Below, piece after piece: positions 37,690 through 61,451 of a stretch of 64,000 nt of DNA (position 1 is the stretch's first letter; each line of letters begins with the position of its first letter). Under the pieces are notes generated by a model, which ran no database searches, was not told the origin of the DNA, and saw nothing but the letters and a program-made list of their open reading frames with translations. Origin of the DNA: Lithobates sylvaticus (lineage: Eukaryota; Chordata; Amphibia; Anura; Ranidae); the NCBI GenBank assembly GCA_028564925.1, contig CM053034.1, positions 157,453,548-157,517,547 of the forward strand, read 5' to 3'. The position numbers and the translations under genes were made by a program.

Positions 37690-38897
37690 TTAACCCCTTC
37701 AGATACATGCTATAGCCAAATGATGGCTACAGCGCAGACCTACTCCAGGGCACGCGCTGTGATCTCCGAGTCCATGATACTCCAGTGATCACATATCGGA
37801 TCAGAAGATCGGTAATAGATTTTTTTTTTTTTTTTTATCACGCTGACAGTGGAGGGAGAAAAAAAAAGAGCCGATCATTGGTTTCTGTGCAAGGGACATC
37901 GGTCCTGAAGAGGAAGAAGCAAAGCCACCTCATCTGTGCCCACCAGTACCACCTATGAATCTCACTTACCAGTGCTGCCTCAGCCGATAAACGTAGGAGA
38001 ATATAATAAAATAAAAAAGTTATGTACCATATATATTCGAGTATAAGCCAAGATTTTCAGCCCTTTTTTTAGGGCTGAAAGTGCCCCCCTCGGCTTATAC
38101 TAGAGTCACCGCCGTCTGCCTACATGATCAGCATGTCATGCAGACGGCAGTGTTCAAAAGCTGTGCCGGCTCCTCCCCGTCCGTGATAGGACTAATTTTC
38201 CCAGCAGTGAGTCAGTGTTCTGCTTATCACGGACATCCTGTCATTCTCATCTAATGAATGAGGGGCATGTCCGTGATAGGCGGAACACTGAGAAAAGTGT
38301 TCCTTCTATCAAGGACGAGGTGGAGGCACGGCTTTTCTATATTGGAATGGCGCCGTCTGTTTTGCCTTACACAGCAGGATCAGCAATATGGGGGGGGGGG
38401 GGCAGCACAGGACACAGATCGAACAAGGAGGCATCTAACGATCGGTGGACACAGGTGGCAGATCGCACAGGGAGGCATACACAGGACCCAGGGGGATGCA
38501 GATCGGCACAGGTAGGCTGCAATGGACACAGGGGGTATGTACAGGACGACATGCAGCTGCAGATGGGCATTTGCTGACCCCCTTTTCCACTTACAGTAGC
38601 TGCTGCATTTCTCACCCTTGGCTTATACTTGAGTCAATACGTTTTTTCATTTTTTTGTGGAAAATTAGGGGCCTCGGCTTATATTCAGGTCGACCTATAC
38701 AGTGTTTAGGTACCAATAAAATAAATACAAAAACAGGTAATCAAATACCAAAAGAAAGCTCCATTTGTGGGAAAAAATTATTTGGTACAGTGTTGTATGA
38801 CCAGCAATTGCCGTTCAAAGCGTGAAAGTGCTAAAAGCTGAAAATTGGTCTGGGGGGGGGGGGGGGGGGGGGGGGTTGGTGCCCAGTTAGTGGTTAA
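37690..38897. mobile_element. TTAA-flanked element, piggyBac-like, in Tc1
   Basis: TTAA at 37690-37693 and 38894-38897. Ends CCCCTTCAGATACATG and CCAGTTAGTGG. The interior resembles the copies at 58583 and 61456 (CAGTGTTG...AATTGCC...GAAAATTGGTC). A TA-flanked MITE (38027-38710) and a long G run (about 38851-38874) lie inside. Confidence 0.65.
38025..38712. mobile_element. TA-flanked MITE of the CTCGAGTATAAGCC family
   Basis: TA at 38025-38026 and 38711-38712. The left end CCATATATATTCGAGTATAA and right end with CTCGGCTTATATTCAGGTCG match 7452-8170 in opposite orientation, with more substitutions, so this copy looks older. Confidence 0.6.
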
Positions 38898-39046
38898 TAA
38901 AACCACACCTGAGAGCCTGTAATCTTGCTGACTGTTTTTGGGAGGAATCAAATACTTATTTCCCTCATTAAAATCCAAATTTATAAATGTTTTTTTCTGG
39001 ATATTTGTTATACTGTTTCACTGTTAAAATAAACCTACCATTAAGC

Positions 39047-39464
39047 AGATATTTAAACTTCCATTTTTAAAAGGCAATAGGTCTGCCATATAAAACCTTG
39101 TTACCACAGTATTTGGCAACTGACCTCCATCATTTTGATACCTAGCCTGCAGCAATTTGTGGAATCTAAAATGTTGCAATGTACATTTATCCAATATCAG
39201 TCTTATTCACACCCACCAGAGCATTTATCGCTTAAAGTGGCTGTAAAGCCACTTGGTCTTATTCCTAGAATGCCCTGTGTTAGATTGTTGTGCCCCAGTA
39301 TGCTTTATAGCTTCTTTCAGCACACCTCCGGTCCCTCACGTGACTGCACCCCACAAAAACTACAGCTGGAGGGAGTTGCGAATCCCCACTGATGTAAGCT
39401 GGGAGGATGAGGAGAGCGGCAGTTCTCATGTGAGCACCAAAAGGCTCTGAAAAAAAAAAAAAAA
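39047..39464. other. intergenic, nothing recognised
   Basis: Ends in an A run directly before the DIRS element. Confidence 0.35.
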
Positions 39465-39817
39465 CCTTAGTTAGACTTACCGGTGACGGTATTTCTACGA
39501 GCCTTTCAGGACAGCACCTTGGAGAGAGCGCAGCTCCGCCTTTACCCAGGAAACACTGCGTGACAACGCCCCTTTTAAAGATCAGCTGCTTCCACCATGC
39601 CTTCAGTTGTTATCGAGAAATCCTCCGACATGCTGGAAAATATAAGCAGACAGTTACCATGCCCTATAATTATACATTATACATCATAACCTAGGGAGGG
39701 AAGTAGGCTGCTGTCCTGAAAGGCTCGTAGAAATACCGTCACCGGTAAGTCTAACTAAGGTTTTCTCTCTTCGCCTTTCAGGACAGCACCTTGGAGAGGA
39801 TAACCAAGAAACTTACT

Positions 39818-40800
39818 TCAGGGTGGGACCACTGCCTGCAAAACCTTTCTCCCGAAGGATTGGTCTGAGGCTGAAAGCAGATCCAAGCGGTAGTGTTTTA
39901 TGAAAGTTGAAAAACTGGACCATATGGCAGCCTTACAAATTTGTTCAGGCGATGCTCCGGCCTTTTCTGCCCATGATGCCGCTACTGCTCTGGTTGAATG
40001 AGGCAAGATTCCTTCTGGAGGCTCCAAACCTAGAGAGGTGTATGCTTCTTTAATGGCTTGCTTTAACCATCTTCCAAGGGTGTTTTTGGAAGCTTTACAT
40101 CCCTTGTGAGCGCCCTCCATTAACACAAACAATGAGGATGATTTTCTAAAGTCCTTTGTTATTTCCAGATACTTAAGAAGACATCTCCTGACATCCAGAG
40201 TATGGAAGGCTTCTTCTCCTGGCCCCGAAGGTGAGGGGCAAAATGTAGGGAGAATGATCTCCTGTGCCCGATGAAAAGCAGAGCTTACTTTTGGTAGGAA
40301 GGCTGGGTCTGTCTTTAGAACTACCCTGTCTGGTAGGCACCTCATGAATGGCTCTTTGATTGATAGAGCTTGTAACTCACTGACTCTACGAGCTGATGTT
40401 ACTGCCACCAACAACACAGTTTTAAACGTTAAAAACTTAAGTGAGGATCCTTCTATTGGCTCGAACGGAAGCTTTGTTAGCCCTTGAAGAACTAAAGATA
40501 AATCCCATTTGGGAAAAATGATCACCGGCTTAGGCTTTACTTTAGCCATAGCTCTGAAAAAACAAATTATTAAAGGTTCCCCTGACAGGGTTCTTTCCAA
40601 AAAAACTGATAAGGCCGCTACTTGCGTTTTGAGCGTACTTGCTGCTAGGCCTTTCTCCAATCCGTCTTGAAGAAACTCTAGAACTGAAATTGTACTAGAC
40701 AAACTAAAGTCTTTTCTGGAACACCATGTATTATAAACTTTCCAGACCTTAAAATAAATGTCTCTTGTCACCTTCTTCCTACTTGCAAGAAGGGTAGTAA
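39818..40800 (-). other. DIRS tyrosine recombinase region
   Basis: A phage-integrase-like fold is suggested by VTSARRVSELQAL (first catalytic Arg region) and HSTRAVAASWA (His-x-x-Arg), with the likely tyrosine in IKHYRLD. This enzyme replaces the DDE integrase of LTR elements. Part of the fossil element. Confidence 0.88.
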
Positions 40801-42904
40801 TGAGTTTTTCTGATAGGATTTGTTCTTCAGAAACCAAGCTGCTAGGTTGAGAAACGCTGGATCTGGATGAAGAAACTTGCCCTGCCTCAGTAGATCTGAC
40901 CTGTTTGGTAACTTCCAAGGAGGTTTTACTGAGAGGTTCATGAGGGTTGCAAACCACGGCCTTTTTGGCCAATAAGGAGCTATCAGAATTAGTTCCGTGG
41001 ATTCCAGTCTGAATTTTGCTAGTACCCTTGGAATTAGTGGAAATGGGGGAAAAGCGTAGGACAGCTGGAAGTCCCATCTTTGAGCCAGCGCATCTAACCC
41101 CAGAGCTTGATCCTGTCTCTGAAGGGAGAAGAAAACTGGTACTTTCGCGTTTTCCTGACTTGCGAATAGGTCCACCTGAGGAACACCCCAACTCTTGGCT
41201 ATTGTCTTGAATAGATCCTGATTCAGAGACCACTCTGCTTCTCTTACTTCCCTCCTGCTGAGGAGATCTGCCAAGGTGTTTTCCGTCCCTTTTAAGTGTA
41301 CTGCCGATAGGGAGGCCAAGTTGTTCTCTGCCCATCTCAGTATCTGGCAGGCTAAATCCAACAGAGTTCTGCTTTTTGTGCCCCCCTTGCTTTGTTATGT
41401 ATAACACTGCCGTCATATTGTCCGTCAAGACTTGGACATGCTGATTCTTTAGAAGTTCCTGGAAGGACAGAAGACTCAGATGAATAGCCTTTAATTCTCT
41501 CCAGTTCGATGACCTTCTCGCTTCTGGCTTGGACCAAACCCCCTGAATAGTTTGTTCTTCCAGGTGGGCTCCCCACCCCCATGCGCTGGCATCTGTGGTC
41601 AGTCTCTGGGTTACTGGGAATGACCAGTGAAGACCTTTTGAGATGTTTCTCTGGTTCCTCCACCACCAGAGTGATCTTTTTGCTCTTACCCCTATGACAA
41701 ACTTTTTCTCCAGCGATTCCTGGTAGGACCAATTTGTCAAAATGTCTGCCTGCAGCGGACGAGCATGCAGTCTGGCCCACTGTACTGCAGGGATTGCTGC
41801 TGTCAGCAGACCCAGGGCTGACATGGCTTGTCTTACTGAGAACCTTGAATTGGACTGAAGTACCTTCAGAGCCGACTGCATCTTTTCTATTTTTTCTTGG
41901 GGCAGAAATATTTTCTGTTCTACTGAGTCTATTTCGTACCCCAGGAACTTTGCTCTTTGAGCTGGTATTAGGTTGGACTTCTGCATGTTGAGAAGCCAAC
42001 CCAGACCTCTTAGATGTGCTTGAGTCACTTGAAGGTTGACTTCCACCTGACTTTTTGAGTCGGCGAAAAGTAGCAGGTCGTCCAAGTAGGGCACTATTGG
42101 GATCCCTTTCAGTCTCAGGGGTTCCAATGCTTCTGCCATCACTTTCGTGAAAACTCTGGGTGAAGAGGAGAGGCCGAATGGCAGGGCTCTGAACTGGAGA
42201 TGCCAAACCTCCCCCCTCCCCAAATTGACTGCCAGACGTAGAAATTTCTGGGACTGGGGTGCTATTGGGATATGGAGGTATGCATCCCTCAAATCGATGG
42301 AGGCCATGTGACACCTGGGGGTCAGCAAGTTCTTTACTGAAAAAATCGTGTCCATCCTGAATCTTTTGTATTTTATGGATCGATTCAACAGCTTCAAGTT
42401 GAGGATCAGACGGAACTTTCCCGATGGTTTCCTGACCAAGAATATATGGGAATAAAACCCTTTTTCTTTTTGCCCCTCTGGGACTTGAGAGATGACATTC
42501 TGTTGCATCAGCTCTTGAAGAAGAGACTTCATAGCCAGAGCCTTCTCCTGATCCTTCGGTAAGTTTGTTACGTAGAACCGACTTGGGGGGTTTTGTAAAA
42601 ACTCCAGATGGTAACCCTGCTGGATTATCCCTAGGACAAATGGACTTCTTGTTGTTTTTTCCCAACTGAGCAAGAAGTCCTGAAGCCTCCCTCCTACTGG
42701 AAGCTGGTCACTGTTTTTTAGGGGATTGCTCAGGGTTTCTGAACAATACCCCACCCCTGCCTCTTCCTCTCTGGGGGTTCCAAGGTCTTTTCTTTGTTTG
42801 GTCCTTTTCCTTATCGGTTTGTCGAAAAGGACGAAAATTCTTCCTCTGTTGTACCACTTTCTTTTTCTGAGGAAAAGCTTTCTTTTTGTCTGCTGTCCTA
42901 TCAA
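40768..42904 (-). other. DIRS reverse transcriptase-RNase H region
   Basis: The polymerase motif YLDDLLLFADS is present, with preceding MASIDLRDAYLHIPI, and RNase H motifs TTDASAWGWGAHLE and LTDNMTAVLYI. These are diagnostic of the DIRS/Ty3-like reverse transcriptase group. Part of the fossil element. Confidence 0.88.
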
Positions 42905-43998
42905 GTACAGTCTCTAATTCCGGACCAAACAACAAGTCCCCTGAAAAGGGAATCCCACACAATTTCCCTTTAGAGGCTGAATCCCCTGACCAAGTTTTAA
43001 GCCAGAGGGCTCTTCTTGCGGAATTAACCAATGCTGATGACCTGGCAGACATTTTGATGGACTCTGCCGAGGCATCAGCCATATATCGGACGGCTTTTAA
43101 TAGAGTAGGGAAGGATTCCAAATTTCTGGCCACAACTGTGGCTGCCATTGCAGGTTTCAGATTGGCTAATGAAGAGTCCCATGCTTTCTTCAGTAGCCCA
43201 TCCGCTTTTTTGTCCATAGCGTCTTTAAGAATTCCCATATCCTCAAAGGCTAAGTCCGTTTTTCTGGATACTTGAGAGAAGGCCGCATCTATCTTTGGCT
43301 TCTTATTCCAAACACACTCCTCACTCTCCTCAAAAGGGAACCTCCTTTTAAGGGCTTTAGAAAAAAATTGTCCTTTCTCTGGATCCTTCCATTCCTTTTT
43401 AATGGAGTCTGTTAACACCTTGTGTACCGGAAAGACTATGTTTAACCTCCTCCAGCCCCTGGTACATTTTGTCATGTACTGACAGCTGAATTTTTTCTTC
43501 CTGGATCTCCAGTGTAGTATAAATTGCCTTGAGTAAATCATCAACTTCCTCAAGTGACAGTTTATATCTAGAAGCCTTGGCTTCTTCTTCCTCTTCCTCA
43601 TCATCAGAATCAAACGTTGAGGGAGGAATGCTTTCCCTTTCTTCCTCAGACTCACTTTCAATTTGCACAGAAGTGGACGGAGGGAGACTGGATTGAGAAC
43701 CCTGTTCTTGGCTGGAACTCTGACCACGCTTTTTCACAAGGGAACGTACTGTCCCTAGGGCCTCTGCTAGTTCTTTTCTCACTGAAGACAGGAGTTCCTT
43801 GCACTCCTGTAAAGACTCCTCCTTCACTAAATCCGCAATGCAGGATCTGCACAGGGGTTTGGGCCAAGAGTCCCTTAAAGGATTTTTGCATGAGGGGCAT
43901 TTTCTTGAAGTTCTCTCTGACTTAGCAGTAACTTTCTGAAACGACAGAAATAAAAGAACCCACAGGTCCTCTTTAACTGCAGCCACTAAAGAGTACAA
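42708..43998 (-). other. DIRS gag-like region
   Basis: It begins with a small Cys-rich knuckle (CPSCKNPL...PLCRSC) followed by coiled acidic and basic stretches and ends in an Arg/Lys/Gly-rich tail. This is the usual layout of DIRS first open reading frames in vertebrates. Part of the fossil element at 39465-44812. Confidence 0.75.
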
Positions 43999-44825
43999 CA
44001 GGTAGACCCCCCAAAGACAAACACCCTAAGTGCCCAGAGTCTCAATCCCTGCTGAACTGCTAATGGACCTTTACACCAAAGCAGACAGCTGCAGGTTAAC
44101 TTAATACATAAACCAAACAAAAAACACCCAGTGATGTAAAGGAAAGAGGTCCCTCTGTACCTCTCCTACCTGGGACTGGCCGGGAACCTGGGCACCTGCA
44201 TCCGCCATAGCTGCTGAAGATCCGTCCTCCATTTCGATCGTAGCAGCCGCCGTCCGCACGCTTTAAATGGCTTTCCGACCGTGCCAAACAAATGGAAGTC
44301 CCGGCCAGAGGACCTGCCCCTTCCTCCTGCGTTCCAGCAGCTGGAACCAATTGCTGCTACGCCCTGCCAGAGGTCTCCACCCACCGGAACTGGCGTCCCC
44401 CGCCGTCCGGGATTCGGCGCCACCATGCTGAGGCCTGGCATGGAACGCTCGTTTCTGAGCACAACCGCGGCCCCCCGAACGCACGGGCGATCAACCTCCA
44501 GCAGTCCATTACTCCTGTGAGCCGACGAAGGAAGGGAACACCGGAACACCAACCCCATCGTTCGGGAAGGTGCTGGGCTGGTCTTTGCGAACGTAAGCAC
44601 AAGGTACTGCCAAAACCCTCGTTTTTCCTTTAAAGAGAGCGCAGCACCCCTGGTTCCCCAGCAGAGTTCCACCATGGCGGAGGAAACACTAAAACTGAAG
44701 GCATGGTGGAAGCAGCTGATCTTAAAAAGGGGCGTTGTCACGCAGTGTTTCCTGGGTAAAGGCGGAGCTGCGCTCTCTCCAAGGTGCTGTCCTGAAAGGC
44801 GAAGAGAGAAAAAAAAAAAAAAAAA

Positions 44826-47010
44826 GGTATAAAGCACATAGGATTAATCCTAACACAGAGGATTCTAGTAATACATTTTACCAGGATGGGGAGAAGCAGA
44901 TAGGCACCGAGACTTGCTGACAGGCAGGGAGAGCGGGCTGCTGAAGGCACGTAAACAGACCACAGCATCGTGGACCAGCAGCCATGATAAATGTGGTCAG
45001 TTTACAGAGAGGAGGGCAGCACCAGGTATTTTACATTATAGAAATGGACAAATTACACAGCACAAGCCCTGTGCAATTATTCATGCTTTAAAGCAGTTGT
45101 AACACATTTAGTAAAAATGTAATCCTGTTCCTTTTTTAAAGTACCCCCTTTAATACATAAAGATTTGGCAAGCAGATTGCAAGGGCTGTGCAGGACTCCT
45201 ACAGACTGTTAGGACATGTGGTCTGCCTGTACATTACACAGGCAGTTTGAATTGTAGTTGTCAGTGGACTACCAGTGTCTAACAACCAAAAGCTGTCAGT
45301 ACTTGTCAAATAACTTTAACTGCAGACATGTGGGGCCCATTCATCAAATAAGGGGGGGGGGGGGTTATTCTCCACTGGCTGTAATGAGGGGGGGGGGGGT
45401 GAGAAAGAAAAAAGCGATTAAGGGCCAGTTCACACCAGGAATGTTGATTCAGTGTGGTGCGATTTGAATGGCCTGAATCTCACTGGACTGCAGCAATAGT
45501 GCATGCACAGCAGCCAGATCATAGGGTACTTCTGTACCATGCAATCCGGTGCAGGCAAATTCACTGCATATGCAACCTGCATACAGGGTTTCATTAAACA
45601 CTTGTTGCAGATTAAAACTACAAAAAATTGCAGCCACAACATCCATGGCCTGCACGGACAAAAAAAAAAAAAAAAGTTTTGGTTTTTGGTCAAACGCATT
45701 CTGAATTTTTGGTTTCAGGTCAAAATTAATTTTGGTGCACCCCTACATCTATGAATTGATACATTTGCTGGTGTTTAAAAGCTAACACATGGCAGGCATA
45801 AGTCAAATATGCCAGTGAAAGGAAAACCATGCTGGCCTCCACTGCAGATGTAAAGGGTTACCTGCCTGGCATCCTTGCTGAGGCAATGACTTAATACTTA
45901 CAGCACTGCTGTATGCTCATTTCAGATAAAGAGACTAAAGGGGCCAAAACAGCTTCCCACTTCCAAAAACATGACTGTATGCATCTTTAATGGAAGCCAC
46001 CATGTTTGGACATGCCTATTTGTTGCACATGACTTGATCACCTGTGCAGAAATGGTTAAACTTCTTCCAGTATCAAAACTGTTGGGCGGTTTTAGACAAC
46101 TATTGGATTACAGCCAGAATGTTGAGTAACCACTGCACCTGGCACATAAGCTACTCTATTTTACACAAGGCTGTTTGTCAGATTGGAGACGCACTTCAAG
46201 AAACAGGAAACTGCAGTCTTTGCAAACATCTCCTTTATTAGCTTTAATAAAAAATGGTCTTCGTATAGCAGCATGCAAAAACAGGCTATTCATTTAAGGA
46301 CCTATTGACCAAACTCAGATACCAATAAGTTAGCCACCAATTAATCTTTGAAGTATGGTCCACCCAGCTGTTCTGCCAGTAGAGTTGTAATGCCCCCAAT
46401 TTAAATCAAAACTAGCCTTGCACATATAAATCAGACAGACAATGAGCAAGCTAGTACATAATTCTTACCTACCACATGTACTTCCATAAGAAAAATTAGC
46501 TTGGACCAAAAATGTATCCGCTTAACTTAATTCAGGTTTGTCAAAAAGCCATGTGTGTTCAAATCATCCACACAAAGCTTACATCTTGTTATAATTCGGT
46601 ATCCATCCTCATTTTCTAAGGGGTAACACATGACATTCACTGACCTTAGTCATTTATATTTAAATAAAGCAGGACTGACAAAATGTGTCTAGCCAAGCAC
46701 AACTGAGTTGTATCCTACTGCACAGAAAGTTCGTTTTTTTTTTACTAGTCACTAGTATTATACCCTAAACATTTTCTGCATGAAACAGAAAAACCCTAAG
46801 AGCAACAAATACAGAATCCAAGTATATAAACTAAGGCTGGCACCATTAGGCCTCCTTGTCAGTGGAAGCACATGTTCCCTTGCTTCAAAAATGTCCATCA
46901 AATCCACGAGACAGCTTACCTCCCAACCCTTGCATGTACAGACTCATGTAGTCTACCCATGTGTGCATCTCTAGAGTACAGTTATTCATACAGACATCAT
47001 GACCACTACA
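44826..47010. other. intergenic, nothing firm
   Basis: Contains G runs near 45351 and 45389, an A run at about 45660-45675, and a possible hAT right end near 45745 (TTTTGGTGCACCCCTA). No gene seen. FTH1 transcription ends at its right edge. Confidence 0.4.
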
Positions 47011-47026
47011 GGACACCTTGTACAAT

Positions 47027-47032
47027 TTTATT
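47027..47032 (-). promoter_or_regulatory. FTH1: FTH1 polyadenylation signal (AATAAA)
   Basis: TTTATT on the + strand reads AATAAA on the coding strand, about 80 bases after the stop codon. This gives a short 3' UTR, as is usual for ferritin H. Confidence 0.6.
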
Positions 47033-47113
47033 AGTGTCAAAAATATAGCAGAGAAACAGAAATAAAGATTTCACAAATAGAACAGATAAAGAGGGCAGGA
47101 AGCAGGACAAAAC

Positions 47114-58239
<11,126 letters not shown>

Positions 58240-58578
58240 CTGGAGGAAACAGACAATAGGACAAATGAGTCATGCATGTCAAAGTCTAGCACACAGCCAA
58301 ATGTAGTGTATAAGTGCAACAATCATGTATCTAAAACTGGACACCTAATTAACAAAATTGAGGAGGGATCAATGTGTGGCTGTCCCTGTTTGATAGAAGT
58401 CAATCACTGAATCTACTGCCTCCAAAATGAGTAAGTTAGAAAATACAGTGTAAACAGATGCTTCCACAACCAGCAATAGACACGTGCACATACAGGTGCT
58501 CAAGGACCCCAGGAGAGCTGAAACCGGCACTAATCCATACCGTGACCACAATAGACAGTCAAGCACCAGCCTACCTCA

Positions 58579-59452
58579 TTAACCGCTTAAGGACCGCCTC
58601 TGCACATTTACATTGGCAGAATGGCACATCAATGTGCAGGTACGTTGCTCTTTAAGTGGCTAGTAGTGGGTCACGCGCCACCGGCTGCGCACTCGCGACC
58701 CGGTCCCAAGCTCCGTGGCAGCAGAACCTGATCGCTGCTGGTGTCCTGCGATTGGGTCACAGAGCTAAAGAACGGGGAGAGGCATGTGTAAACAAACCTC
58801 TCCCCGTGCTTCCTAGTGAGACAGTCACTGATTGTCTGTTCCCCATCATCGGGAAAGACGATCAGTGATGTCGAACACCAAGCCACACCCCCTACAGTAA
58901 AAAAAAAAAAACACATGACACTTAACCCTGCCCCTAGTGGTTAACCCCTTCACTGCCATTTACACAGGAATCAGTGCATTTAAACAGCACTGATTGCTGT
59001 ATAAATGACATTGGTCCCAAAAATGTCTGATGTGTCCGCCATAATGTCGCAGTCACAAAAAAAAAAAAAAAAAAAAAAATTATAAAAATGCTATAAAACT
59101 ATCCTTTATTTTCTAAACGCTATAACTTTTGCACAAACCAATAATTGCTGTGGAAGAATATGCATCAGCCTAAACTGAGGAAATTTTTTTTATATATTGT
59201 TTGGGTAATATTATAGCAAAATTTAAATATTGCATTTTTTTTCCAAAATTGTCGCTCTATTTTTGTTTACATCGCAAAAAAATAAAACTGCAGAGGTGAT
59301 CAAATACCACCAAAAGAAAGCTACATTTGTGGAAAAAAAATGACGCCAATTTTGTTTGGGAGCCACGTCGCACAATTGTCAGTTAAAGCGACGCAGTGCC
59401 GAATCGCAAAAAGAGGACTGGCTGCAAATTGGTCCGGGGCTTAAGTGGTTAA
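58579..59452. mobile_element. TTAA-flanked element, piggyBac-like
   Basis: TTAA at 58579-58582 and 59449-59452. Ends CCGCTTAAGGACCG and GTCCGGGGCTTAAGTGG. No transposase. Contains poly-A tracts and GAAGGGGTTAACC-type inner repeats. Same family as 61456-62272. Confidence 0.75.
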
Positions 59453-60367
59453 GAGAAAGATTACCAAGTATACTGTCTGTAGGCTCTTTTCATCCAAGCA
59501 CTTTCAGGGAAGTTATATTTGACCACAACAGAACATTTTCAGAAGTCGGAAATTGCAGCCTCAATTCTTAGCACAGTATAGTTGACATGCTTGGATGACC
59601 ACACCTCTTTTTCAAAGCCTGGTAATTGCAGGATGTGGCTTTCCCCAATACCACCATACCTGGAAATTCAGGTATTTGATGAGGTTTTAATTGGCTACCC
59701 AAGCACAGTAGGCTGCTGTGCAGTTCTAAACATTACTTTGATCTACACTATTAATGTACATTAAAAGTGTGGGAAGCACAAAAAATTAATACTCATACTG
59801 ATGATTCATAATCATGATGGAGCCGTCTGCTGCTGCCTCCAAGAATGAGAACTGAACAAACAACGCTGATTGCTCAGCTCAGTCTTCACGCTGCAGAGAG
59901 CTGGTGGCCATCAGTTACCAGCTCTGTGTGCCTTGTCCCTCCAGTGCTCCCTGGGCTGTGGGAGCAGCTGACTGAGGCTCTCAGCAGCTCACTGAGAGGC
60001 CGAGCAGGCCAAGTCCAGGGTTATGTGTGGATCCTCATATGCAGTCTTTTCAGAGCCTGCACTTGCTCTGGCATCAGCCAACATACTTTTTGGCTAAAAA
60101 GAGCTTTGGCCACACTTTAATATCTATGATGCAGGAAAGAGCCCAGACTTCATACTGCTTCAAATGCAAATATAGCAAACTATAAAATCCAACTTGGCCA
60201 TTAGACAGCCTTCTCCTGCAGAATTAAGGCCCAATACACATTAAATATTAAGCCTCAGTCAGGTCAGATTTAATTTGCAATTTTTTAAAGAGCAATTGTC
60301 ATCCATACTGCAACAGCACCTCTGACCCGCTGTTGACTCACCGACCATCCCATTGACTTTAACGGTT
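59453..60367. other. FTH1: FTH1 intron 1, nothing firm
   Basis: 59800-60120 resembles 47860-48230, suggesting an unnamed dispersed repeat; no ends found. Confidence 0.4.
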
Positions 60368-60557
60368 TTAGACCCCATATACACTATTCGATTTTTTGCA
60401 GATTTTAGTCTTCAGATTTACCAAAACCATATAATATGAAGTCAAACCTTAAGCGTTTCAATTTGTATGCAATCAAGCAGGCCCTTGCACTACATGGTTT
60501 TGGTAAATCTGAAAACAAAAACTTGCAGAAAAATCAAATAGTGTGTATGGGGCTTTA
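60368..60557. mobile_element. Harbinger-type MITE (CCCCATACACACTAT family)
   Basis: TTA at 60368-60370 and 60555-60557. Ends GACCCCATATACACTATTCG and AATAGTGTGTATGGGGCT. The interior AGATTTACCAAAACCATATA is shared with MITEs that have different ends. Confidence 0.7.
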
Positions 60558-61451
60558 ATGGCTGGTGATGCAGCAGTGACATCGGTATGAGGGACGTGGC
60601 GGTGGTCTGTCAAAATAGCCAATTACATCACTTTCGGTTACTGTAAAGAATCAGTAAATTAGAGCTTGATGACTTGCTGTTTTGACACAACACCCGCAAC
60701 ACTGGTAGATGATATTATAAGCAGACATCGTTAGTCTGCTCTGATACTAAACAAAATGGCCACTTCCGTGGCGGCAACAACCTTTTCCTCTTTACCCGCT
60801 AATCTGTCAAAACAGCAAGCCCTTCGTATACAGAGTATATGCGATTGCTAATGTGTCAAAAAGCAAGTCATTGAAATCTCCAATTTACAGCAGGCATGTC
60901 CAAAGTCTGGCCAGAGGGCCAATCACAGCCTGGTTTTCGGAATGACCCACCTGGTAAATTTGGACATGCATCTCTTGTGGCCGACAAATCCCAGAGTGCC
61001 ACAAAAGATACATGCTGGTTGCCTTGGAGGCAGATGGGAAGAGTGCTGTACATACAGGAGTATTTCCTGTTTACACAGTGACCTCTAAAAGGAAGTCATT
61101 GGACGCCTGTTGTGTCCATCATAAGAGGCGGGACTTTATTAAAGAGGCCACTGAGAAAACATGAGTTCCTCCTGGATGTCTGTTGGCACTGGGCCTGCCC
61201 CAAAGGCTGCAGATGGGCATGAATTGTGCTGCACTCATGGCAACTGACCCTTATTTTGCTTCACAGTTCTTTAAAAGGGACGTTTTTTTAAATTATTTTT
61301 TAAGTGAAGGTGCATGTTATAAGCCGATACACAGTATATCCAAATAACACGCCCAAGCTCATCCCTTCACCACACAGCTAGAAAAGCAAGAGAATTCTTG
61401 TTGGCAGTGTATTAGTGCTCGGACGAACACTTAGACCGAATTTTAAATGGT
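60558..61451. other. FTH1: FTH1 intron 1, nothing recognised
   Basis: No exon 1 candidate, element ends or RNA motif seen. Confidence 0.35.

Larger units (their letters stand above)
36449..39046 (-). mobile_element. Tc1-like transposon, dead, holding nested MITEs
   Basis: Transposase on the - strand: [20 protein letters not shown] (HTH part), [16 protein letters not shown] (first catalytic Asp), [20 protein letters not shown] and [15 protein letters not shown] (later Asp and Glu). A frame change near 37020-37030 and other damage break it. The left end CAGTATCTCAC with AAAAGTGAGTACACCCC belongs to one Tc1 family, while the right part (AAATACTTATTTCCCTCAT near 38955) matches another. The TTAA element at 37694-38893 splits the 5' leader. 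Confidence 0.85.
39465..44812 (-). mobile_element. DIRS-type tyrosine-recombinase retrotransposon
   Basis: Inverted terminal repeats of about 110 bp (39502-39611 and 44693-44800, sharing GCGCAGCTCCGCCTTTACCC) bound the element. An internal complementary region at 39712-39799 matches the complement of the outer left end (39465-39513) and outer right end (44777-44812), the hallmark of DIRS. Parts in order on the - strand: gag-like, reverse transcriptase-RNase H, tyrosine recombinase. DIRS replicates through circular DNA and leaves no TSD; none is seen. Reading frames are long and it looks nearly whole, with perhaps one to a few breaks, so it is fairly young. It lies between BEST1 and FTH1. Confidence 0.93.

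Noticed and set aside
38215-38577. 120-codon frame on +
   Set aside because: Lies wholly within the TA-flanked MITE; no homology or splice support.
41352-42665. 437-codon frame on the - strand
   Set aside because: Shadow frame of the DIRS polymerase region; composition without known domains.
44166-44837. 223-codon frame near the DIRS right end
   Set aside because: Overlaps the terminal repeat and leader of the DIRS element and has no recognisable domain.
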